A stretch of DNA of 64,000 bases. Origin: Pestalotiopsis fici W106-1. Taxonomy: Eukaryota; Ascomycota; Sordariomycetes; Amphisphaeriales; Sporocadaceae. The notes beneath the pieces were generated by a model. That model worked only from the letters and a program-made list of their open reading frames with translations, did no database searches and was not told the origin of the DNA. Below are positions 25,123 through 38,434 of this stretch, piece after piece. Location of the stretch: the NCBI RefSeq assembly GCF_000516985.1, contig NW_006917092.1, positions 3,674,619 through 3,738,618 on the forward strand, given 5' to 3'. Made by a program: the position numbers and the translations under genes. Numbering within the stretch: position 1 is the stretch's first letter; each line of letters begins with the position of its first letter.

Positions 25123-28100
25123 AATAATTTAACGCTATAAATACCATTTTTATATAGGTATTAGAAAAATGTTATATAGCTATTATTATTACGGAATTAG
25201 AGTTACCGTTAATTTATATTTTTTGTTAAACCTTCCGAATACCGATTGCTTTTTTGTTAATTTAGATTTATTTTTAAATCCCGATATATTATTAATAATC
25301 TAAATTTTTTAAAGGAAATAAAAAGTAAATATAAAATTATAAATAGCTTTATTTATATTCCGTATAATAGCTAGAATAAGCACCTTAATAATATATAAGC
25401 GTATAACGCTTAGCAAATAAATTACGTATATAACCCTACGGGTAATTTAATAGGCCTTATATAAAAAAAAAACCTCGCTAACCTAGCGTATAAAAAACCT
25501 AGCCTTTATTTCCCCGGATTATATCCGTAATTATTTAATTCGTAGCTTTAGGATTAAATATATTTCGGGAAATATCCGTATATTAGCTGCGTATTATTTA
25601 TTTAAATTAATTTAATATAATATAACGATAGGCTATATATAAAAAATTATTTATTTATTATATCCGGTAATTTATACGTTTTATTTAATTATTTTTCGAC
25701 CCTTTAGGTAAATTATTATTAAAATTGCTATATATAAAGCGTTTATATTTATCGGGCGTAACCGTATTCGAAATCCCGCGTATATATATTTTTGCAATTT
25801 AAATTAAATTAAAAAAAAAAGGAAACTTCGCGTTATTTTAATTAATAACTATTAAACGGCAAAAATCTCTAAATTAATTGCTATTAGCCAATCTAGGATT
25901 TTAGCGTAAAACCGGGTTCCTTATATTTTAAAGCAGTATATCCATTAAAGCGGTAAATTTTTATTAATTTTATTTTGCTATTTCCAAAATATAGCGAAAA
26001 ACGCTATAATATAATTAAAATAAAATAATTTAATAGGAATACGTTAATTATTAGCAATTCGTATTAACGCTAAAATAAATTAAAAAACGCCATATTATTA
26101 ATAAATATTAAAATAACACGGTTTGCTAACGTTAAATAATTTAATAAAATAAAAAATAATCGTTTAAGCTTAATATATTTCGAATATACCGCTACGAATA
26201 GCCTTTTTTATTCGAAATATAATTTATTTTAAAAAGTATAATATATATTAACGGGCGTTTTTCGGATTACGAAAAGCATAATTTAGCGTATTACGCTGTT
26301 AACGGCACTTTTCTAAATTAATTTAAATTATTTATTATATATAAATTAAATATATTAATTAATATTTCGTATTATTATATTTCTAAAAAAAGCCGAGCTT
26401 ATATTTTTTTATTTATTATTTACGGCTATTTTTTTTCGCGAATATCGCCCGGACGATTTTAAGCTCTTTTTTTATATTTTCGGCGCTTTCGCCGCTAAAA
26501 TCCTAATTTGCCGAATGCTCGCCACCCTTTTAAGCAATATTTAGTTTAACTTAAATTATTAAAATTATAAATTTTAAAAGCCAGGCTTCGGCGGTTTAGA
26601 GCTTAACGTAAAGCTTGGTATAAATCGTAATAAAATCGCCGATATAAATTCTTTATAGCTAGCTTTTATTAAATTTGCAATTAATAAACTCCGATTAAAA
26701 ATATATACGGTAAACAAAATTATCCGCCGTTATTTAAAAATATATTTTATAGCAAGCCGTTATTTATTAAAGAATTAGGCGGCGTCGGCGGATTAAATTA
26801 TAAATTATAAGCTTAAATAATATTACGAATACAAACCGGAAATTACTTATTTTATAACGCGGCTGCTATTACGGCTAAAGCCAGATTTGTTAATAATTAA
26901 AAAGCTAGGTATAATAATAAAAAAGGTGCAAATAAGGATTATTATTTAATTAATTAATAAATAAAAAACTATAAATCCGAAAAAATCGTTTAAATTCGAA
27001 GGTACGCTAGAATATATATCCGTTTTTTATTATTATTATTATCGAATTTAAAAAAAAATATAATCGTTTGCATTTAATTTATTTCGCTAATAGCGGCCCT
27101 TAAACTATATCTTGCTCTTTAAATCCGGATATTTATATAGCCTTTAGCTAAATAAACGAATTTAATAGGGTTTTATCTCCTTTTATAATAAATTGCTTTT
27201 ATAAAATAATTAAAAAAAATACTTACGCTTAAAAATAACGCATTTTTTCGTTAAAGCTTAAATAATAACTAAGCTTTCGGGCAAATAATTATTTTATCGG
27301 TCGTAATCCCAGGATTATAATTACGGCATAATATATATTTTGCTTTTATTTAAGCGGCTATTATAAATTTTCGCTTTTAATCCGCAAATTAAAAATAGCG
27401 ATATATATAATCGCCTGCGGCAATTTATATATTTTAGGCGAATAAGCGACTTAAAAAAAGCTACGAATACCTTATATTACCGTCTACCTAAATAGGATTT
27501 TTTAGGTAATCCTTATATAACCATAATATAATAAGCATAATTATTTATAATAAATATAAATAATACCTTATTAAAATAATAATATATAAATTAATATATA
27601 ATTTCCTATAATATCGCTTTACGCTGCTATAGCCACCCTAATATTATAAATTAAATTAAAATAAAAGGTATTAGCTATTATATATCGCTTATTTTATAAA
27701 CACCTTAAAAGGCATCGTTTATCGTTATAAGGCTTATGGCGATTAAAGAGAAATAAATAATTAATATATACTTAAATATATAATTATAAAAGCAATATAT
27801 TTATAAAAAGCCGGCCTAAAATAGCTTTCGCAAAACAAAAAAAAGGTAATATTGCGTAAGCCAATAAGCGTAATACATAGCGTAATAAATATAAATAAAT
27901 ATATATTATATTAAATTTTAATCGTATAATTTTATTAACCAAAATAGCAAAAAAAAAGTATCGCTAAACTGCTTATTTAAAGCAAAATAACCGATATTAT
28001 CTAAAACTTTAAAATCCGAAAATCCTACCGCGGCTCTTTTTTTACGTTTATTTTATCTTTCGAATCCGCATCCGCTTATACCCTTTTATAAAATTATAAA

Positions 28101-31100
28101 ATTTATATTAAAGTTTTCTTTTTAAAAAAAAAAGGAATATATTTAAAATTAAAATTAGTTATATTTTTTAAATTATTTTTATTTTTTATCTTTAAAATTG
28201 CTTATATTCGGAAACCATTCGGAATCGAACCCTAAACTTTTAGTTAATAATTAATAATTAATATAATAAAAGTCTAATATAAATTCCGGAATCTAGGAAG
28301 TCGTATAAATTATCCGTTCGGCTAATCGACCAGCTAATGCCTTTTAAATAAGCGGTAAATTCGTCGATTATTTTGCCTTTTAAAAAATATCTAAAAGTTT
28401 TAAAACGTAAAAAAATACAGGCGTTTAATAATTAATAATTATAAAATATATATAATCGCAATTATAAATATTAAAAATATTAGAAATACTACTAATATAT
28501 TCGGATTAAAATTATAAAATTAGTTAACCTAGCTACCTTATAATAACTAAAGGTACGGGCTACCTTTATATTTAAGTATTTTTAGCATATATATTTAAAT
28601 TTAAATTTAAAGCAATAATAAAGCGTAATTTAAATTTGGCTAAATAGGATTATCGCTCGGCTTAACCCGTTATTTATAAGGGTTAAATATAATAAATTAA
28701 TAATAATTATTATTTTTTTAATTACTATAAATATTATAATCGATATATATTTTTATAAATTTTTTAGATTTTTTATTTAATTCTATTTATTACCGCTTTT
28801 GCTTTTATCTAGGATATATAAAGGAAAAAATTGCAAAAGTTAACGCTATATTTTAATTATAGGAAAAGCAAAATTATTCGATTAATTTTATTATTTATAT
28901 TATTGCTCGATATACGCGCTTTTATATAAAAACCTATATTATCCTCGAGAATTTTATCCCTTTAATTTTTTCCTAAATTTATTAATTTTTATAATTTAAC
29001 CCGGTTTTTTAAATTTTTTACGAAAATTTTATACGCTAAATGCGCCGTTTTCCGTAATATTTTATAAATAATAATTACCCTAAAATTATAAATAAAACGC
29101 GAAAAATTAATACGGCCAGCCCTAACCGATATTTTTAAGGCTTTTTATAAATTCGGTTATAATTCGACGTTAAAAGCTTTTATTTAAAAAATCCTAAAAA
29201 ACTAATATTACTAAAAAGTCTAATATATAAAATATTATAATATTATAACTATAAATAAACGGTTAGCGATAAAAAAACGGCCCGCGACGCTAAAATTAAG
29301 GCTAATTAATAACGGAAAAAAAATAATATAAAAAGGCGGGAAAAAAAATAATAGGAAAATAAAAAATAAAAAATATAAAAATAAAAAGTAAAGGTAACGC
29401 GTAGCGAATCGCCTGCGTAAGCCGATAATTATTACGTATTATACCTTTAAGCGATATAAAAAAGTTTCGTAAACGATACGTTTTACCGTTTTTTTTAACC
29501 GTTTATTTTTTACGGTTAGGAAATATTATTAAAAATATAATTATTAATATAATTTTTTAATATTTATAATATAAATAATTTTTCGTCCTATTTATAAATG
29601 CTAATAATTAATTATAAATATTACGGTGCTATTTTTTTTTAAAAATTTCGATTTTTTTTTTAATTATTTATATTTTTATGCGAATTTTAAATATACCGCG
29701 GCTTATTTATTTAAATATTTTTAAATATTTAATAAATTAGTTATTAGGCCGTTACGCTAAATAATATATTATTAATCGGAAGGCTATAAAGCGCTAAATA
29801 TTAATAGAAATATTAGCCTTTCCTATTGCTTATACCGACGTAATTATAATAAATTATTAAACGGTTAAAAAGGATTTTTTATCGCTAAATATATTTTTTA
29901 TATTTTTCTTTTTTTTTTATTTATTCCTATTTTTTGCTTTAAGCCAAATATTTGCTTTATATATAATTAAAGGATTTTTTTTGTTTATTATTTTTTAATT
30001 TATATAAATAAATATACGATTTAAATAATATAGCTAACGATTTTATTCCCGCTAAAATTTTAGCTAATAGCGCTTGGGATAAAAAAGTTATTAATATTAA
30101 ACGTAAATAGGCTTAGCTTTTCGTATATTATAGGTATTAATTGCAAAATATATATTTTTTTTTAAATTTATCCTAATACCTTTAAAATAAATATAATTTA
30201 TAATATCGTTAAATTATTAAACGGCTTATTTATTTAACGCCCCGGCTTCGGCGTTAATACCGGATATTTAACCGATAATAAAAAAAACGGTAATATTACC
30301 GTTTGCGTTATTAATAATTTAACCGATTTTGGCTTTTAATAAATCGGCAAAATCAAAATTACGCGGATTAATAACCTATACTCTTTTAAGGCTACCGAAT
30401 ATATTTATTATATAATTAATTATTGCTAATACGAGCGCGTTCCTAAAGGTAAAAAAAAGGGTAAAAATAAAAAAAAAATTAAAAAAGATATTAAAAAAAA
30501 AAGAGGATAATAAAAAAATTAATTAGGATACCGACTAAAATACCGATTAGGATACCGATAATGAGCTTTAAAATAGTAAACGCATTAAAAAATACCCTAA
30601 ATTGCTATATTCCCTTTAGAATAAAAACCTTCGATTCGTATATGTATTTTATTTTATTTATATTATTTTTAACTATTATATAATACTAAAAGCTTTATTT
30701 TAATATAGAGTATATTTATTTATTTAACTCCTAGCTCTTTTTATAAATACTAGGATTTTTAAAAATATTTATAAATATAAATATTATTACGTACGGTTTA
30801 ATATTTATTAAAATTTAATTATAATCGCGCTTATTAATATTTTTATAAATATATAAATTAATGCAAAGTATTTTATTATTATTGCCTCGAATAGGGGTTT
30901 AGCGGCGGCTGTTATATCGCTTGTATTATAATTATTATAATAAATAACAAATATAAATAACGCTAGGATTTTATCGTTTGCATTTATATTATTATTATAT
31001 ATATTATAGCAATTAATAGCTTTTGTTTTTTTTTACCGCCTTTTATTTCTAAGCCGTAATAACCCCGGCGCCCTTATATAAAATCGGCTTTTATATTTCG

Positions 31101-33480
31101 TTTAATTTTACTAAATTTTTTTAGGTTTTATCCTATTATAATAATAATTATTGCTAATGCTAATCGTTTTTTTTAATATATTAATCATAAATATAATTAA
31201 ATTAAAACGGTAAATTTTATATTGCTTTATAGTTTTATTAAAAATCTTAAAATAAAGTATAAAATATTAAAATAAAGGTTTTAAGCGCTTTATAATTAAC
31301 CTAAGGTATTAAATATATTTTTATATATAATACGGAAAAATTTATTTAATATATTAGCTATTTTTAAAATAATATTATTTTTTAAAGCGATATTTAATTG
31401 TTATATCCTTTTATTTTAAAATAAGATCCTTAAAACGTTAGGAATTCCTTTAAGCGTTAAATTATTAATTAGTATAAAATAAATATAATGTTGTAAAAAT
31501 ATTATTATAATTGGCGTCGCTTTAACGGAATTATATACGGTGCTATTTTTAATAGGAAATAAAATTTTAAAAAATACCGCGTTTAGCAATATAATTAAAA
31601 TAAAAATCGGTAATAAAGCGTTAATATCTTAAATACCGCTTCGTTATCTAAAAATATAGCTCCGGTGCTATTATAAATAAGCTTAAATATTATAATTTTC
31701 CTTAAAATCGCCTTATTATTAGCTATTATTATTAATATTATAATTTTAAATATAGCGCTTATTTTATTCGCCGGCTTAATATATAATAACTTCGAATATT
31801 ACGCGTTTTTAGCTTAATTCCTTTTTTTAATATCCCGTTTTCTAAGTTTATTATTAAATAAAAACCTAAAAAATCCTAAAGCGAAATAGTATTAATTTAA
31901 ACGTTAGCGCTTTAAAAAGCCGATATTTAGCTATAAAATTAAGCTATTAAAACCGGCTTATTAGCAAAAAGCGATAAAATGGTTTTTAAATATTAAAAAA
32001 CGCTATTTCGAATTATAAATTCGTGCTTTAATAGCCTTATAAGGTTTTTTATCCTTTATCGATAGCTGCGGTATATGCTTTATTTATTTAGCAAATTAAA
32101 TAAGCCTAAAGGCTAATAAGGTTGCTAAGTATCTAAATTAAGGCAATAATTTAATAAATTTAATTAAATAGCATAAAAGCCGTTTTTAAATTTTAATTTT
32201 ATAATCTTATTTTCCGTTTCGGGAAATACTTTTTTTTTCCTTTTATTAAAAATATCTAAGCTAACGGTATTTATAATAAAAAATAAGCTTTAATAAATTA
32301 GTTAATTTTATACTTTTTCGTATATATATAATATTAACCTTTACTAAATATTTAAATTTTTAAATTATACGTATACGGCTGCGAAAGCAATTATATAATT
32401 TAATAAATAATCGCGTAACGGCGTAAAGCTCGATAATTTTTTAAAATACGGCCTATTCTAGCGTATAAATAATTCGTATTTTTATTATAACCTATTATAT
32501 ATTTTGCTTTTATATATTATTTACGAGCCGACCGCCGTAAATGCGTCGTAAGCCGAATATTTTGCGCGCGCGCGTTTTTTGCGTATTTACGGCCGTATTA
32601 TTCCGTCCGCTTATAATTAATATAACCCTTTTTATTTAATATAATACGCGGTGCTAACGATATATAAAAGGTTTTTAATTTAATTATAGCTATATTAGGT
32701 GTTTTAAAACCGCGAAATTTTATTACCGCTTCGTCGTTTATAAATATACCCTTTCTTTTTTTTAAAATATAAGCTCCTTATACGTTTTATTAGCGTAAAA
32801 TAGGCGATTAATATACGTATATATAATTATATTACGCTTATGCGAAAAAAAGCGCGTTATAAACCGGGTTTAATATATAATTTATATTTTTTTATCCGAA
32901 TTAACGGATTTTTAAATATTATCGCTTTATAAAATTATATCGTTTATTATTATAAAAATTATAGCGATTAAAATAAGCTAAATAAAATACGCCGAATTAT
33001 AAGGCTTTAAAAATAATATTTTAATATAAAATTAGCGCTTAATAATTATAATATGCGATTGCTAAATCCGATTTTAAAAAAATTAATATAAATAAAATCG
33101 GATAATTTTAAATAAGCGGATATTAAATATTAAGACCTGCGATCGTAATTATATTAATTTATAATTAAATATAAATTAGATATTTATAAACGGCTATAAA
33201 AAAAACGACGTTTAAACCTTTTAATATAAAAAAATTAATTAAATGCTTAAATATATATTAATTTATTATTATTAGCTATTATTTATATATTTAAATATAT
33301 TACGCTACTTATTAGCTATATTTATTAATAATATAATATACGTATAAGCTTTTATACGATATTATTTTAAATACTTATTATTTTTAACGGTATGCTTTTT
33401 AAATATATATATATAAATCGCACATATTATATTAAGGGTAAATAACTCGTAAAATACTATAAAACCTGCGTAAAATAGCA
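25123..33480. other. RIP-degraded AT-rich repeat block, part C
   Basis: The sequence is CpA/TpG-depleted and AT-rich with stops in every frame. Protein-like texture is visible in places (for example 28.9-30.5 kb, including Lys-rich low complexity near 30.45 kb), but no family could be named. No LTR pair, terminal inverted repeat or intact RNA gene was found by eye. A tRNA-like box pair at 28.22-28.32 kb was examined and rejected. The block ends within about 100 bp at 33.48-33.58 kb. Confidence 0.75.
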
Positions 33481-34584
33481 TAAAACCTGTTAAAATAGTG
33501 TCTTCGGAGTCGATTTTTACCCAAAATAGCAGTCGTCCCCACCTATTTGTTAAAGAAGACCCAAGCTGGATCATGATCGAGGTGTGTCGGATGCCATAGT
33601 GACAGTTCCCCGGATGACCGCATAACGCTAGGTTTTAGATGCGCCGTTCCTGTAGTTCCCCGGCGGGCTAAGGATGCGCCGCTCATGAACCAGACGAAAA
33701 CTCACATCGTGAAGAGCTGCTGCGATCGAAAGACCATGTGCACGTTGACTAAATGCAGCAGCACATGCCAAACGGTCGGTAGCGCATCCACACGGGGGGT
33801 TACCACATACATACGCGGCTCATTACAGCGAGATATGTTGGCATCGCTGTTGGTCGCCTACTACGTACTCAGCGCATCAACCCTCGGATGCAGAGAGCAC
33901 TGACTGTCTTACCGGATTCCCGAAATCCCAAAGCGGTGTAAGGAACCCATGCCTTTCTTCCCATGATACGAACGAACCTCAAAAGCATCCCTGGCGATAC
34001 TCTGATTCCTCGGCCATGACATGCGAAAAACGTGATTGATCATCACCGACCATGACAAGCCGGGAATTTCTCGCGGCGGCGGAATAATGCTGGAGGTGGA
34101 AAAATGAGCGTTCCTGGAAGCCGGTGGGCGGGTGGGAGGTGGTGTGGGTGGTGGGCGAGCCAAAAAGAGAGCTGCGGAGGGACCGGCAACGGTAAACTTG
34201 GTGGGTTAAAAGTGATTGGGCAATTACCCACAAGGTACCAGACGCAAGTCTGGTCGTCCGCTAAAAGCTGCTGGTCTCTTTCAAGTTACATTAGGTACGT
34301 CGGAAATTGGAATAGACACATGTGTCTCCCTACATTAGTATCGACAGCCAGGAGCTGCTGTAGCAACCGGAATGAATTGATGGGCTCAAAGCACACCCTT
34401 CCCTTTTGCCCATGCCTGTTTGTACTTGTCGACTGCCGCGGTAGTCGTCGTTGCTCGATGCCATACGTTGTTCGTATGAGTGAGGTGAATGACCAAATGT
34501 TAAATGAGGGTACTCTTTTAGCTCGGCAGCTGATGGGCAAAGGATTGTGCGTGCTGCACAGGCCCTTGGGAATATTGACTCTTC

Positions 34585-34604
34585 TTTTTTTTTTTTTTTT
34601 TTTT
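34585..34604. repeat. Poly-T tract (20 T)
   Basis: An uninterrupted homopolymer run in non-coding sequence. Confidence 0.9.
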
Positions 34605-35230
34605 CCCAGTGTTTCCACTGTCGAGGTAGGTAAAGTAATGGCGATGCCCAAACTCCACAATCTATGTGTGTGCTTACACTACCACCGCATCCCGATGGCT
34701 TGGAAACGATTGACCCATCTAAAATCCTGGAGCGGTCGACCAGGCGTTCGATCGCGGAGCTTCCCAATATGATCTCCTGCGAGGTCTAATAAGATAGATA
34801 CCATGCAAAATAACATCACAATCCGTACACACTGATGAAACTTGCCCAGGCCGACAATAACGTGCCTCATCCGGGCTGCTGGACCAGTTTCCGAAAGATC
34901 GCCCTAACACAGTACATACGTACCACAAAGCCTACCTATAGAGTACATAGCCAGGGGAGGCAGCACAAAAAGGCTTGCCAAGCCCTACCAGGTAGAGGTA
35001 GGTACCGTTTCCGGCAATGCACTACGCTGCAGAACCGGCTTCTTCCAGCGGCCATTTCCCATCGCAGCTTAGTTGTCGGGATCCTGCGACGTCGGCTGCG
35101 CGGCCTGGGGGTTTAGGTACGCGTGCAATTTTGGGCGGAACAACTATCATCGTGCATCCAAGCAAGGCTCGATGCTATGGGTGCTACCCATGCCTGCTGC
35201 AAACCCAGGATGTGTATGAGAGGAGCCGAG

Positions 35231-35250
35231 ATGGATGAATGGATGGATGG
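35231..35250. repeat. ATGG microsatellite
   Basis: A short array of the tetranucleotide ATGG/GGAT, one unit imperfect, in non-coding sequence. Confidence 0.8.
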
Positions 35251-38219
35251 CGGGTGCAATGATATAATCAACCGCTGCATATAGAACTCGTCCATTGCTG
35301 TTACGCATAGCATCACGAGGAACATCCCTTCTCTTCTTCGTCGGTATTGCGTTGAGAACAAGTCGCTGGCCAGTTTGCTCCACAAGGTTTAGTTGGGCCA
35401 TTTCTCTTATTACCACCTTTTCACTACTCTTAGAAGCAAAGCACGTCCCTTTCGTCGATGCGCTCGTCCCGAAGAAGAATCAGGCACCACCAAAAATCAA
35501 GGCTCAAGGCCAGAAGGTCCCCAGTATTCGGTATTATTACTCTCCAGTATTACCTGATCGAGTCCGACTGCCGACATAGAACACCACCCCCATTCCGTAT
35601 ATCCACCATTGTCGGATGCTAGCGACTCGTATTAGCAAACTCTAATAGCAGCACGACTACAATTCGATACAGCTCTTGCACCACGACGACGACAACGACG
35701 ACAACAAGAAGGCCCCGGCCATTGTCCGCCCAAAGCCTGTGCAAATCCCACCCAGATTGTATTCATGTAACAAGTGTCGCACGACCATATCTGTCTACGT
35801 ACACTTGCTTGCAAGGGGCCTGTTCAATTCTCCAGGATCGGTTCGGCGAGAAAAGTCTAATATCACATGTCTTTGCTGCTTCAACCGGCAACCTTAAAGC
35901 AGCTCGCGTCGAATCTAAACAAACTGGAACCTGTGCCTATTCTTCACCTAGCAAACCAGACACACGAGATCAAAATTTTGGGTGGTCGGTACTTGATATT
36001 CTTCTTGTCCCTCCCTCGGCACCAACAAGCAGATAACTCGGCATCTCCACTGCTGCTGGTTGACTGACACACGAAAAGAAGGGACGAAAGCTCCCGAGGT
36101 TCTGTCTCGTTTTGACGACCTTAGCTGCTAGGGCGGAGGAGACAGACTACGTACCACTTGGCACTCGCTCACTGTTTGGTGCCTGGCTTGCGGTCGTCTC
36201 GGGGCGTTTTTTTCCCCCCTTCCCTCTCGTGCTACTATATTATTACGTATTACCACTAAGATCGCCCCGGACCCATCGTGATGAATCTCGCGCACGACCA
36301 GTGGGTCTTCTAGAAGGAGTCTTTTAAGGATCTTGGACCTTGGCCAAGAACCCCAGGCTTGTCAATCAATAGCTTGCGTGTGTTGTTGCCCAACCAAATT
36401 CGGCGCGCAATCAAGCTGGATACTAGGTCCTCTTGGTCGGGCTGGGCTTGACCTAAGGAAACTAGGGCCTGGCGGGGCAGTTCCGGAACGTAGCCGGGGC
36501 TATTATTCACACCTGCCACTCCACCTGAAAAGCCCTTCGCGGCCAGGAACTTCCTGGTCGCTGCCGAGCAATAGGAAGAAAGGTTTTGACAAGCTGTGGA
36601 CGGACCGTTTCTTTTGATTCTTATTAGGGTGGGATAGGAAGAGAGGGATAAAAAATCAAAGAGGGAAAATACGACGACGACAACGACGGAGGGAAAAAAA
36701 ATCCAGGAACCATCGTTCCGGAAGAGCCTGGGCTGGAGAAAGAAGAAGAAAACCTCCCAAAAAGTAACGCATCATCTCACCTCTTCTCATATTGTTTGTT
36801 CGCTGGCTATTGCCGTCTCGCCCACCGCGAAAAGAAGAACGACGGACAACGAACGATACAATAACCGAAAACGAATTTCGACCTCTTGTCGCTACGACTA
36901 ACCATTTGGCTGGCCTCATCCTTATCATTCTTTTCTACTTTCTGTCACTTTTTGACTTTGTTCACCGGTCCTCGTCAGACCTCCACCACACCCGCTCCCC
37001 GAGGGTTTCTTTCCGACGAATACAGACATTACTGCAGACACGTACGGAGGGGGGCATCCTTCTTGTCCTTGCTTACCTACATTCTACCATCCCAACCCCG
37101 AAATCCTCGACGCTCGACCAACCGCAGCAGCGCATTCCCGTCCCGTGGTCCAGCCTACACGTGCGACCATAATCGTGGCTTGATTCTACTTGCGGCACAA
37201 CGAGGCTACCCGACGACACGCAGTCTCTTTGTTGCGTGGGACGTAGTACCTACCTCGAATATCGTCCCTTTTTTTTTTCCCACTCTCCCGCAAGCTATTG
37301 CGCCGATAACACACACCCACACCTATACGTCCAGATAAGGCTCGGGCGCAAAGTAGGAAGGCTGAAGGCTGAGCGGCCTCAGGGGGGATCAGATCGCGTC
37401 ATTGCTTGTCTGTCTCGCTGACAGACGTCATGGCATCGATAGTGAGTGCCGATGTTTCATTAATATCCTCCCATTACCGTCTTGCTTCAAACTCGCTACA
37501 TGCCTGTCACTCAATGTCATGCTGCTGCCCTTTGCCAAATCCCCCCCCAATCAGTCCAATCCAAATTCCCAGTCGCAATCGCAATCTCATCCCACGCTCG
37601 CCTCACCGCTTCCCAAGTTAGCTGGTCTGTCCGGGTTTGGTCTCAAAGGGTCTGGTCGTTTCGTTTGTGTGTTGCACCCCACGTCGACGCCGAAGCAGCC
37701 AGCGCATCCATCCACCCATCCATTGCCTGTCATTTCTCACATCCGGCCATCATGCCACTCGGCGGCAGAGAACAAGCTTCTTACGCCTGGCGCGCATTCT
37801 GCCCACTCGCGCATTATTAATTATTTCTTCCTCACGCGGTTCGGAGCGACGCGCGCACAGCCCGTCAGTGCCCATTCCTCTGCCGTATCGCATCACGTAG
37901 CGCGACCTGTCTCGGCTTCTACACGCTTCGTGTATCTTCTCGGGCAGCTTACAGAATAGGGCACGCGCTTGTCCTCTCTGCCTATCTGTCTGTCAGACAC
38001 CTCGTCGTGGCATTGTCGCACCGTCACCAAAGTACCCTTCCAATGATCGCCCGCGATGCCACCCTGCGCTCACCTTATTCCAACCCCCTTGCACCAGTGA
38101 CGTTCCCTTGGGCCTTTGTGTCTTAAATTACCACCCATCTTCTACTTCCCTTCCTCATTCGGTACTTGGGGTGGTTGTTTGCCCATATTAATCCTGCCCA
38201 AACAGCCTGCTTGGCCATC

Positions 38220-38244
38220 TTTTTTTTTTTTTTTTTTTTTTTTT
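38220..38244. repeat. Poly-T tract (25 T) upstream of LST7
   Basis: A homopolymer run about 190 bp before the LST7 start codon on the coding strand. Such dA:dT tracts are common nucleosome-excluding promoter elements in fungi; that role here is inferred. Confidence 0.7.
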
Positions 38245-38434
38245 GTCGCGTTGATTGCTCTTGCTAGAAATCTCATTTGCAAGTGAAACTCTGGCTTGCC
38301 CCTAAAGACCAAAACCATTTCGAATCAATGCGCCCCTTTTGCGCATTCACTCTACATTGTTTTTATTTGCATTCACATTTTTCCCATCATGATCTTGCCT
38401 TGACCACCATCTGGTCATTCCACCAACGCCCATC

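Larger units (their letters stand above)
33581..38434. other. Gene-poor, normal-composition region upstream of LST7
   Basis: Some 4.85 kb has ordinary base composition and normal CA/TG content, but no reading frame resembles a known protein. Open frames overlap each other on both strands and lack recognisable domains. The right half (36.6-38.4 kb) is pyrimidine-rich on the plus strand with many CCCC, TTCC and poly-T runs, typical of long fungal promoters and 5' leaders. It probably contains the promoter and 5' UTR of LST7. A poorly conserved gene or non-coding transcript cannot be excluded. Confidence 0.55.

Noticed and set aside
28210..28331. A tRNA or tRNA-derived SINE on the minus strand: B-box match GGTTCGATTCC (28,231-28,221) and A-box-like TAGCCGAACGG (28,324-28,314).
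   Set aside because: The acceptor, T and anticodon arms do not pair when laid out, even allowing for RIP transitions, and the box spacing (104 bp) is too long without a clear intron. It may be a remnant but cannot be called.
34104..34772. A 222-codon open frame on plus.
   Set aside because: It overlaps 124- and 145-codon frames on minus, has no domain, contains a poly-T-encoded Phe run, and shows no plausible splice structure.
35676..36100. Zinc-ribbon-like CNKC/CLCC in a plus-strand frame, considered as a Yippee-type gene.
   Set aside because: There is no ATG at the start, no matching second half (Yippee needs a second CxxC and a GWKY-type motif), and no consistent splice sites.
37402..37959. 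A 185-codon open frame on plus upstream of LST7.
   Set aside because: Composition is Ser/Pro/His-rich from C-rich promoter-like DNA, two other frames are equally open, and no family resemblance is seen.
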